DNA of 32,597 bases, taken from DASXMX01 sp036794395. GTDB lineage: Bacteria > Planctomycetota > Phycisphaerae > Tepidisphaerales > Tepidisphaeraceae. Under the pieces are notes generated by a model that saw only the letters and a program-made list of their open reading frames with translations, ran no database searches and was not told where the DNA came from. The translations under genes were made by a program, and so were the position numbers. Shown piece after piece: positions 16,932-23,302 of this stretch; the first letter of the stretch is position 1; the number at the start of each line of letters is the position of its first letter. The stretch spans positions 1-32,597 of the forward strand of contig DAIRGS010000048.1 in NCBI GenBank assembly GCA_036794395.1, read 5' to 3'.

Positions 16932-17048
16932 ATGAAGGTCCATAGGTTTTACAATGGGATGAAGCGACGCGCCGCCAGGACGATTGCCTGCCGGCGGGAA
17001 ACGTTGCGTCAATTGCGTCAGGGCATCGTGAACGAAGGAAAGCCATGA
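16932..17048 (+). CDS. Small basic 38-residue protein
   Basis: MKVHRFYNGMKRRAARTIAC... is strongly basic with many Arg and Lys. A GAGGGG sequence precedes the ATG. Its TGA overlaps the ATG of the next gene as ATGA, which supports it being real and coupled. Unrecognised; nucleic-acid binding is possible from composition only. Confidence 0.55.
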   Translation: MKVHRFYNGMKRRAARTIACRRETLRQLRQGIVNEGKP

Positions 17049-17224
17049 GCGTGGTAACGATGATCGTCGTGATCTATCTGGCGGCCCTTGCAGCTGGATG
17101 CTTCCTCAACTGGCTCGATCATGGGGCAAAGGGCGGCGGCGGCCGGTTCTGCCCAAGGTGCGGGCATGAACTTTCGCGGCGGGAACGGCACGGCTGCCAG
17201 GTCATTTCGAATGAGCCACTATGA
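17045..17224 (+). CDS. 59-residue protein with membrane helix and zinc ribbon
   Basis: An N-terminal hydrophobic helix (MIVVIYLAALAAGCFL) is followed by a linker and FCPRCGHELSRRERHGC, a C-x2-C knuckle with a later His and Cys that could bind zinc. It overlaps both the preceding and following genes through ATGA, so the 38-residue protein, this protein and the phosphoesterase form one coupled unit. It may hold the phosphoesterase at the membrane, which is inference. Confidence 0.65.
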   Translation: MSVVTMIVVIYLAALAAGCFLNWLDHGAKGGGGRFCPRCGHELSRRERHGCQVISNEPL

Positions 17225-17889
17225 AGCTCGGCATTTGCTCCGACACGCACGGCTGCGCCACGCCCGCGTTCGACGCCGCGTCGGTGTCGGCGGTGCTTCA
17301 CGCCGGCGATCTGTACGACGCCGCGGGAAGCCGGCGGGACTTGCTGAACGATCCGCTTCGGCCATGGCTGGCCGAGTGCGCCGCGCCGGTCTTCCTGGTG
17401 CGGGGGAATCATGATTACTGGGACCACCTGGAGATGTTCGAGCGATACCACGACGTGACAGGGCGAGTCCGGGCAATCGCCCCCCGGCTGTTCGTCGCGG
17501 GCGTGGGTTTTTCGCGGCGGCGGTATTACGACCTGCCGGGCGAGACGGATTTGCAGCCCGTCTGCCACGAGGTCGTGCGATCGGCCCGGCAATTGACCGG
17601 AACCTCAGATCGGATCGTGCTTCTCACCCACTATCCGGCAAAGTATCCGGCGATCTATCCCGCGGAAGAAGGGCCGCTCGGGTGGGCGTTTGATTGCGTC
17701 CGGGAACTGATCGAGGAACTTCGCCCGATCGCGGTCGTCCAGGGGCACGTGCATGAGTGGTTCGGGCAGACGCACGCCGTGGAGGTTTCGGGATGCCAGG
17801 TGCTGCTGCTGCACCCCGGCCCACTCGGCGGCATTCTCCAAATCAACGCCGGCAGCGGCGATGCATCGTACGCCGCCGCTAGCGCGTAG
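17221..17889 (+). CDS. Calcineurin-like metallophosphoesterase
   Basis: This 222-residue cytoplasmic protein has all family motifs: D8 and H10 in CSDTHG, D30 in HAGDLYD, N63/H64 in RGNHDYW, LLTHYPAKYP in the second half and GHVHEW near the end. These bind two metals and cleave phosphoester bonds. Substrates in this family range from phosphodiesters and nucleic acids to proteins, and the sequence does not tell which. No signal peptide is present, unlike the secreted phosphoesterase at 27571. It is the payload of the third cassette and overlaps the zinc-ribbon gene by ATGA. Confidence 0.92.
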   Translation: MKLGICSDTHGCATPAFDAASVSAVLHAGDLYDAAGSRRDLLNDPLRPWLAECAAPVFLVRGNHDYWDHLEMFERYHDVTGRVRAIAPRLFVAGVGFSRRRYYDLPGETDLQPVCHEVVRSARQLTGTSDRIVLLTHYPAKYPAIYPAEEGPLGWAFDCVRELIEELRPIAVVQGHVHEWFGQTHAVEVSGCQVLLLHPGPLGGILQINAGSGDASYAAASA

Positions 17890-17948
17890 ACGGTGACACC
17901 GAAGTGCATTGTTCCCTTTGCGGTTCTCCCCGTGCTCATCGAAACTCA

Positions 17949-17967
17949 CCGGACGTCAATTGTCCGC
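17949..17967 (+). promoter_or_regulatory. Cassette operator site 4 (CCGGACG-N5-TGTCCGC)
   Basis: Arms CGGAC/GTCCG with spacer region GTCAAT, followed by CTGGCTCTGG and TATCTATAC in the shared layout. It lies about 60 bases after the phosphoesterase stop and 43 before the next small gene. Confidence 0.6.
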
Positions 17968-18010
17968 TGGCTCTGGTATCTATACGCGAACCCAAACCGG
18001 AGCCCGACGG

Positions 18011-18151
18011 ATGAAGACTTACGAGATCACTTTCACGATCGACAACAAGCGTTACGCCGAGACCGTTCACGCCACCAGTTCCTCCGATGCCCGGCGGCTG
18101 ATCGAGGCGCGGTACCCGCGGTGCGTGATCTGGAACGTGCGCGAGCAATAA
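18011..18151 (+). CDS. Small 46-residue protein, cassette leader type
   Basis: MKTYEITFTIDNKRYAET... has a beta-strand start, the helix SSSDARRLIEARYP, and the ending CVIWNVREQ. It matches the small protein at 16729 in length and in the YP-x-C-x-x-W-x-V-x-E ending, and more loosely the 55-residue protein at 15415. A GGAG precedes the ATG by about 8 bases. The next gene follows after 79 bases. The function is unknown. Confidence 0.75.
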   Translation: MKTYEITFTIDNKRYAETVHATSSSDARRLIEARYPRCVIWNVREQ

Positions 18152-18230
18152 CGACGTTCCTAAATGACCGTGTTAGGAAGCAGCCGTGGAACGCGTCGCA
18201 CCGTCCAGTTCTGCCGAAAGGAGAGCCAGT

Positions 18231-19019
18231 ATGTCCGGAAAGATTATCGCCCGCGCGATCGCAGGGCTCACCGGCCAGGTTCTCGGATACGCCGAAGCAC
18301 GCGATCTTCAAATTGCGGTGCTCAACGTCGAGGGCGATGAGGTCCGCAATTGCGAGTTTCACGAGTTCCTCAGTCCGCACGAAACAGTTGCTTTCTTCGT
18401 CGAACGACCCAGGATCCTGGGGATTGGGACGATGGAGACGCTGGCGTTGAGCACGGGACGGGCGGGATGGAGGCCGGCGGATTTCTGGATCGACGAGGCG
18501 CCCTTCCATCCCAAGCTTCCCGAGGACGAATTCCCGTTTTTCTGGGGGCCATTCCAGGTTCACGGCGGCAAGTCGCTCACCGCCATCGCGCTCCTGAGCG
18601 CTTTCCGTCGCCGGTGGCCCGATCTGCCGGCAAATGAGACCGCGCCCGGGGAGTGCTACATGCACCTGGTTCGATCCGCCACGTGGCCCGCCCTTGAAGA
18701 GCGAACCGCGACGCTCCGGCGGTGGCTGAAGGTGGAACTCCCCGCCAACCTGGATGAAAGCCGCTGGGAGGCGGCCATGTCCGCATACGCGATGTGGAAG
18801 GGACTTCGAGGCGATTGGCCAATCGACTTGCACCGCCTGACCCGGCGCGGCGGGTCGGGGTGGGTGTGGACGTTTGGCGACGGCCCGTCGACTGAGCAGG
18901 CTTATTATGAGCCCGCCATGTCGTTTGCGACGCTCATCTTTCCCGTCGGGCCGGTGTCGTTTTTCTGGCCGCCGGACGAGCGGTGCGGCGAAGCTCGGGA
19001 CAATCGATCAAAGGAATAG
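18231..19019 (+). CDS. Unknown 262-residue protein, possible RNase-H-like fold
   Basis: The ATG at 18231 is preceded by AGGAG, and is preferred to an in-frame ATG at 18186. The N-terminus reads as beta-rich (LQIAVLNVEGDEV...FHEFLSPHETVAFFVERP). The second half, ECYMHLVRSATWPALEERTATLRRWL then ESRWEAAMSAYAMWKGLRGDWPIDL, has the E...Yp...R...L..wl...E.DA..aAy layout of some DUF429/RNase H-like proteins, though the key Asp of the last motif appears as Glu/Ala. A last segment (WVWTFGDGPSTEQAYYEPAM) is unrecognised. It is the payload of the fourth cassette and converges on the HigA-like gene with a 12-base overlap. Confidence 0.5.
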   Translation: MSGKIIARAIAGLTGQVLGYAEARDLQIAVLNVEGDEVRNCEFHEFLSPHETVAFFVERPRILGIGTMETLALSTGRAGWRPADFWIDEAPFHPKLPEDEFPFFWGPFQVHGGKSLTAIALLSAFRRRWPDLPANETAPGECYMHLVRSATWPALEERTATLRRWLKVELPANLDESRWEAAMSAYAMWKGLRGDWPIDLHRLTRRGGSGWVWTFGDGPSTEQAYYEPAMSFATLIFPVGPVSFFWPPDERCGEARDNRSKE

Positions 19020-19466
19020 CTCCGCCGATACTCCAAAATGTGTCGATAGGGCGCGAATGTGCGACTTGCTGAGTTCCCGACCACCGTTCAATATCTTTGG
19101 ACCGAGCGAGCGCTCGCCCAGCAAGCGGCCTAAATCCGAAGAATTCATGTCGTGTGCGGCCATCAATTCCCGCAACACATCCAGCGGCCCGGCTGCCGAG
19201 AGATCCAGGGCCTGATGCTCGTTTTCATAGGCATCAACAAGAATCGACAGCGTATTGAGGTACTCAGCCTGACCGGGGGTAAGTTTGGGGATGCCGGTCA
19301 GCGCGTCGATCACTCGCATCGTATTTTCGTATGCGACGCGATCTGCGATTGCCAACGGGGGATAAATTCGCACCAATTCCGCGACGGCAGTTGAGACGCG
19401 GAGTCGTAATGCCGTGCGGCGGGGATTTCGAGGCCGCCGTAACCCTGGTCTGTTGCAACGGCGCAT
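19008..19466 (-). CDS. HigA-like helix-turn-helix antitoxin/regulator
   Basis: This 152-residue protein has an N-terminal helical part (AVAELVRIYPPLAIADRVAYENTMRVIDAL..., ending YENEHQALD) and a C-terminal helix-turn-helix (LRELMAAHDMNSSDLGRLLGERSLGPKILNGGRELSKSHIRALSTHFGV). This is the architecture of HigA-type antitoxins of the longer kind. No HigB-like ribonuclease lies beside it. Instead it begins 10 bases after the stop of the GxxExxY gene, and its GAGG (spacing 8) overlaps that stop codon, so the two are co-translated. It could regulate the pair or be an orphan antitoxin. Confidence 0.75.
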   Translation of the reverse strand: MRRCNRPGLRRPRNPRRTALRLRVSTAVAELVRIYPPLAIADRVAYENTMRVIDALTGIPKLTPGQAEYLNTLSILVDAYENEHQALDLSAAGPLDVLRELMAAHDMNSSDLGRLLGERSLGPKILNGGRELSKSHIRALSTHFGVSAELFL

Positions 19467-19476
19467 TGCTACATCC

Positions 19477-19893
19477 TCAAAGTGGGTCGAGCGGCCACTC
19501 ATTCGCGTCGTTCGCGACGAGTTGGGCGCGATCATTCAAGATACGCTTCCATTGCAATTTTATCTCTTTGAAGTTCACGAGAATCGCAACTTCGAGGCCA
19601 GTGATATTGAGATAGCCGAGCATCTGGGCCACATGACTCTCGTTAAATCCGCTGACCACCTTGGCGTCGGCGATGACACGTCCATCGACGATCAAGTCGG
19701 GCGTGAGCGTACCAATGTGATGCCCTTTGTAAAACACAGGAAACCGTCTCTGGTGCTCGACCAAATGCCCGCGCGCGGTTAATTCAATGACCAGTGCATT
19801 CTCGTACAATTTCTCATCGAGCCCCGGCTTTAATTCGTTCAAAATCGCCATCGATGCGCCGATAATGTCTCGAGTGATGTCTTCGTGTTTCAC
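19477..19893 (-). CDS. GxxExxY family protein (PDDEXK_3-like)
   Basis: The product has about 138 residues. The family motif appears as GLDEKLYE. The nuclease-like core is TLTPDLIVDGRVIADAKVV, which fits the D...(E/D)-x-K pattern of the PDDEXK superfamily with Asp where Glu is usual. The GTG at 19893 begins the usual family N-terminus (VKHEDITRDIIG). Codons upstream run into an ACCACGGAT hairpin and translate as VVQFFSC, the signature of that repeat. It lies 88 bases from the hairpin pair at 19981-20176. The role of GxxExxY proteins is not established; endonuclease activity is a family prediction. Confidence 0.85.
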   Translation of the reverse strand: MKHEDITRDIIGASMAILNELKPGLDEKLYENALVIELTARGHLVEHQRRFPVFYKGHHIGTLTPDLIVDGRVIADAKVVSGFNESHVAQMLGYLNITGLEVAILVNFKEIKLQWKRILNDRAQLVANDANEWPLDPL

Positions 19894-19980
19894 GCGATAA
19901 GAATAGCCGCAGATCGCAAAAGTGGTACAGTCGCGGTTCCAAGCCGCAACTGACTTGATCATCCGACACGAGAAGAACTG

Positions 19981-20055
19981 AACCACGGATAGCGCGGATG
20001 CCACGGATAAGAAGGCGGATTGTCTTTATCCGCGTCATCCGTGTTATCCGTGGTT
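19981..20055. repeat. ACCACGGAT-type hairpin repeat 3
   Basis: AACCACGGATAGCGCGGATGCCACGGATAA pairs with TTATCCGCGTCATCCGTGTTATCCGTGGTT. It is preceded by CATCCGACACGAGAAGAACTG, which also precedes repeat 2 with changes. Confidence 0.85.
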
Positions 20056-20102
20056 GAAACTTATTCTTCATCCAACTTGACGATCCGACACCAGAAGAAT
20101 TG

Positions 20103-20176
20103 AACCACGGATAGCACGGATGCCACGGATAAGAAGGCGGATTGTCTTTATCCGTGTCATCCGTGTTATCCGTGGT
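20103..20176. repeat. ACCACGGAT-type hairpin repeat 4
   Basis: It is almost identical to repeat 3 over the stem and is separated from it by the linker TCATCCAACTTGACGATCCG, also found between repeats 1 and 2. Confidence 0.85.
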
Positions 20177-20277
20177 CAAAATTCCTTCTTCGTTGATGTG
20201 AAAAGGATTTGGGGGCTCTAGCGTCACGCATCATTTCGCGTTCCAATCTGCCGACTGTTTTGACAGAGGAGCAAGGA

Positions 20278-21285
20278 ATGGTTCGCGTCGGCATCATCGG
20301 TTTGGGATTCATGGGGCGGATGCATTATGGCGCATATGAAGACGTGCCGGGGGCGCAGGTGGTGGCGGTGTGTGATGCCGATGCCAAGCGGGCGGCGGGG
20401 GATTTGTCGGCGGGGTGGGCGAACGTGCCGGGGGCGGATGTGAAGCAATTGCCGATGGATCGGATTCGCGGAACGACTGATTGGCGCGAACTGATTCGGA
20501 TGGACGAGGTGGATCTGATCGATGTGTGTTTGCCCACGCCGCAGCATTTGGAAGTGGTGACGGCGGCGATCGCAACCGGCAAGCATGTTTTGTGCGAGAA
20601 GCCGATGGCGCGGACGCTGGCCGATGGACAGGCCATCGCAGCGGCTGCCGCGAAATCAAAAGGCTTTTTCATGCCGGCGATGTGCATGCGGTTCTGGGGC
20701 GAGTGGGAGTGGTTAAAGCAGGCTGTTGCCGAGAAGCGGTATGGCGAAGTGCGCTCGGCCACGTTTCGTCGAGCCGGCACGACGCCGGGCGGGTGGTTCC
20801 GGGACGGCAAGCTCTCAGGCGGCGCATTACTCGATCTGCACGTTCACGATGTCGATTTTGTGTATCACCTGTTCGGCAAACCGAAGGGTGTTTTCAGCCG
20901 GGGATATTCGAAAGATACAGGTGAGATCGATCACATCGTCACTCAATATCTCTACGATTCCCCCGCCATCGTGAGCGCCGAAGGCGCATGGGGCATGGCC
21001 GATGGGTTCGGGTTTAGAATGCAGTTCAACATCAACTTTGATAAAGCGACCGCTGAGTTTGAATTTGGACGAGACAAGCCGCTGAAGCTTTATATCGATG
21101 GCAAAGAGCAGTCGGTGGAGCATCCGACGCACAATGGCTACGTCGGCGAGATGCGGTATATGGTCAACTGCATCGAAAAGGGCCAGCGTCCGAAGCGCGT
21201 TACCGCCAACGACGCGGTGACGGGGCTCGAGATCATTGAGGCCGAGCGCCAGAGCGCGCAGACGGGGCGGATGGTTGAGTTGTAA
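20278..21285 (+). CDS. Gfo/Idh/MocA-family oxidoreductase
   Basis: The product has 335 residues. The N-terminal Rossmann fold begins RVGIIGLGFMGRMHYGAY, and the catalytic-site EKP motif is in HVLCEKPMARTLADG. The C-terminal alpha/beta domain carries GGALLDLHVHDVDFVYHLFG, where the His and Asp are the usual catalytic or substrate-binding pair. These NAD(P)-dependent enzymes act on sugars, inositols and related polyols; the substrate cannot be told. No secretion signal is visible, so it should be cytoplasmic. AGGAG lies 6 bases before the ATG at 20278. Its 3' end overlaps the convergent hydrolase-like gene by 53 bases. Confidence 0.92.
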   Translation: MVRVGIIGLGFMGRMHYGAYEDVPGAQVVAVCDADAKRAAGDLSAGWANVPGADVKQLPMDRIRGTTDWRELIRMDEVDLIDVCLPTPQHLEVVTAAIATGKHVLCEKPMARTLADGQAIAAAAAKSKGFFMPAMCMRFWGEWEWLKQAVAEKRYGEVRSATFRRAGTTPGGWFRDGKLSGGALLDLHVHDVDFVYHLFGKPKGVFSRGYSKDTGEIDHIVTQYLYDSPAIVSAEGAWGMADGFGFRMQFNINFDKATAEFEFGRDKPLKLYIDGKEQSVEHPTHNGYVGEMRYMVNCIEKGQRPKRVTANDAVTGLEIIEAERQSAQTGRMVEL

Positions 21286-22060
21286 GTGGCTGCGCTGTTA
21301 GATCTGCCTTGAGCATCGGCGCAAGCACGTTTCGGGCAAAGACGTAGGACATCGGCCCGGTATGCGTCCCGAAGTTCCCGTAGATGATCCACTGCGGCTG
21401 AAATGGCACGCGGAGGAGTTTGTCGTTCGGATGCGTCTGCTCGAAGCCCAGCCATCCCGCGCCGATGCCGCGGGGGCCGTCGCCGTTGCCGAAAATCAGT
21501 GTGAACAGGCCCAGCGTGTCGACATCGATGGGCGTGGTGGTGTAGTAGGCGCGGTGTTTCACGTGAGAGAGGGCGGCGGTCAGGTCGTAGTCGCGGCTGA
21601 CTGCGGGGGAGACCATCAGGAAATCGTCGACTGCTACGCCGGGCGGTAAGGACTCCAGCAGCCACAGCGCGACGGCAACTCCGCCGCTCTCGGAGCAGAG
21701 GATGATTTTGGAATCGGGGTTGAGACGGCGCCACTCCGCGAGGGACGGCGCCATCCGGCGGGCGGCCTGGCGGTTCCGATCGACGTCACGGAGGACCTGG
21801 ATTATGTTGCCGGGCCCGACCCAGTCGAAGACTTCGGTCAGGTCGGCGGCGCCCCCGTCGTGCAGGCCGTCGACCAGCCAACCGTCGACGACCAGCATCC
21901 CGCTGATGCCTGGCACGTGCAGCAGGTATGTCGAGCCCGCCGGAAGTTTGTAGGGCGCGCGGGGCTGTGTAAGGGGGACGGCAATGCATCCGCCGGCACA
22001 CAGCAGTGGCAGGAGCGTCATCAACATGTTCTGCCATCGCAGACACCCGCGGCAGGCCAT
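21233..22060 (-). CDS. Lipid-anchored alpha/beta-hydrolase-like protein
   Basis: The product has about 275 residues. The N-terminus (NMLMTLLPLLCAGGC) looks like a lipoprotein signal, with Cys at the end of AGGC, though the -3 residue is Ala. The middle has a strand-loop-helix like a nucleophile elbow, IILCSESGGVAVALWLLESL, where S-x-S-G-G replaces G-x-S-x-G. LLHVPGISG... upstream would be the oxyanion strand. A lipase/esterase-like fold is inferred. ATG at 22060 with GAGG is chosen; an internal ATG closer to the signal is possible. It lies 11 bases after the Rieske gene on the same strand and so is probably co-transcribed. Confidence 0.6.
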   Translation of the reverse strand: MACRGCLRWQNMLMTLLPLLCAGGCIAVPLTQPRAPYKLPAGSTYLLHVPGISGMLVVDGWLVDGLHDGGAADLTEVFDWVGPGNIIQVLRDVDRNRQAARRMAPSLAEWRRLNPDSKIILCSESGGVAVALWLLESLPPGVAVDDFLMVSPAVSRDYDLTAALSHVKHRAYYTTTPIDVDTLGLFTLIFGNGDGPRGIGAGWLGFEQTHPNDKLLRVPFQPQWIIYGNFGTHTGPMSYVFARNVLAPMLKADLTAQPLTTQPSAPSARSGARPQ

Positions 22061-22071
22061 CTCCACCTCGA

Positions 22072-22398
22072 TCAATAAATAGGCAGGTCCGCCTGCACGA
22101 GTTTCGGGCGCGACGCCGATTCGTAAATACGGATTTTGTAGCTGGTGATGACTACGCCCGGCGAATCTCGGAGCTGGCCATTTTCCAACCTGAACGCCCA
22201 TGCATGCCAGGGGCAGATCACACATCCCTCATCCACCCGGCCTCCCGATAAGCTGCGGCCGGCATGCGGACAGGTATTGTCAATGACATACACCTGGCCC
22301 TGGTCGAGAAAGACGGCAAGTTGAAAGCCGCCGATCTCGACGTACTTTCCCTGCCCTTCGACCAGCTCATCAAGATCGCACAAAGACGTCCAGGACAT
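22072..22398 (-). CDS. Rieske [2Fe-2S] ferredoxin
   Basis: This 108-residue protein is a stand-alone Rieske domain. Cluster ligands are C43/H45 in NTCPHAGRSLSGG and C62/H65 in ICPWHAWAF, the standard C-x-H-x16-C-x2-H spacing. It resembles the small subunits of nitrite reductase (NirD-like) and dioxygenase ferredoxins. No reductase or oxygenase partner is adjacent, so the electron partner is unknown. The start at 22398 gives the normal beta-strand opening (SWTSLCDLDEL). It is the middle gene of a three-gene minus-strand cluster with gaps of 11 and 13 bases. Confidence 0.92.
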   Translation of the reverse strand: MSWTSLCDLDELVEGQGKYVEIGGFQLAVFLDQGQVYVIDNTCPHAGRSLSGGRVDEGCVICPWHAWAFRLENGQLRDSPGVVITSYKIRIYESASRPKLVQADLPIY

Positions 22399-22411
22399 GG
22401 GAAACTGTAGC

Positions 22412-23116
22412 CTAGTGTTCGGGGGTTTTCGCTTTGTTTGTAGTGGAGATAACGCCAATAGGGCGAGACGTCGGCTGCGACGTGGAATTCTGCTCGGCCA
22501 GCCGCTGCGTCAACACATGCGACATTGTGGTGATGATCTGGCTCGACAGTGCCACAGCGTCGCCCACGTACACCTGATGCAACGGCCCGCGAACGGTATC
22601 GAGATCGTCGATCTTAGCTGAGAATGCGTCGAAGCGGGGAGTGAGTTCCGCACGCTCGTAATAGGATGCTCGGGCAATCGCCACAAGTGCATCGCGCGCA
22701 GAACGAAGCCCGGCGTCGATCGTGGGCTCGGGAGAGAGATCAGCCGGACCTGTAGCCAGCTCCGATTGAGCATCGCCGATCACCTGGAGCTGCTGGCGAA
22801 ATTCTGCGCCGGGGCTCGGCCCTACGAGCATTGGGAGTATCGCTTCCAGTCGAGCAAAGACTTCGGACATGAGCTTACGGTGAGCGGCCACGCTGGGGCC
22901 CGGAAGCTGGTTGCTCAGCCGAGCATACGTGTCGGCCAACCCGCCAAGCGTCTGCACGCGGACGCCGACATCCGATGCGATTTTGGGCTGAGGATTCAGT
23001 TGGGCTGGGGGCGGCCCGAGCGTCGTTTGATGCTTGACGCAGCCCGCGATGCAGGCCGAGCAGATTATGACGGATAACGCGCGAAGCATCATCGGCCTGA
23101 TCGGGATGTGCTTCAT
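22412..23116 (-). CDS. Putative lipoprotein of unknown function
   Basis: The product has about 234 residues. The lipoprotein signal reads MMLRALSVIICSACIAGC with lipobox IAGC. The mature part is helical with no recognised motif (for example QVYVGDAVALSSQIITTMSHVLTQRLAEQ) and ends in a Ser/Thr/Pro-rich tail. The ATG at 23116 gives a normal-length signal; an earlier one at 23170 does not. It is the first gene of the lipoprotein, Rieske, hydrolase cluster. Confidence 0.7.
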   Translation of the reverse strand: MKHIPIRPMMLRALSVIICSACIAGCVKHQTTLGPPPAQLNPQPKIASDVGVRVQTLGGLADTYARLSNQLPGPSVAAHRKLMSEVFARLEAILPMLVGPSPGAEFRQQLQVIGDAQSELATGPADLSPEPTIDAGLRSARDALVAIARASYYERAELTPRFDAFSAKIDDLDTVRGPLHQVYVGDAVALSSQIITTMSHVLTQRLAEQNSTSQPTSRPIGVISTTNKAKTPEH

Positions 23117-23174
23117 TATCTCACATTTCCGCGCGGCATAACTTTCCGAACTGCGCCACTGAATCATCATTTGC

Positions 23175-23255
23175 TGTCATCCTGGAGCGAAGCGAAGGAT
23201 CTGATAGTCGAAAGATTCTCGGGACTCAGATCCTTCGCTTCGCTCCAGGATGACA
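23175..23255. repeat. 30-base perfect inverted repeat with 21-base loop
   Basis: TGTCATCCTGGAGCGAAGCG... at 23175-23204 pairs exactly with ...CGCTTCGCTCCAGGATGACA at 23226-23255. It lies between the stop of the minus-strand oxidoreductase gene and the start of the lipoprotein gene. It is the kind of hairpin found dispersed in many environmental bacteria and may also act as a transcription stop for the oxidoreductase gene. Confidence 0.9.
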
Positions 23256-23302
23256 AAAACACTGTTCGCAATCGAGCGGATATCAGCGACACGGTTTCGA
23301 AT

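Noticed and set aside
12691..17967. The four palindromes as integron attC-like recombination sites
   Set aside because: There is no integrase, the sites are too short and uniform, and they lie just upstream of genes with promoter-like spacing. A regulatory role fits better, though recombination is not excluded.
12691..17967. The four palindromes as transcription terminators
   Set aside because: None is followed by a T-run and the first precedes the leading regulator gene rather than following one.
12402..20176. The repeated hairpins as a CRISPR array
   Set aside because: There are only two pairs, the units are large palindromes, the linkers are themselves repeated, and no cas gene is present.
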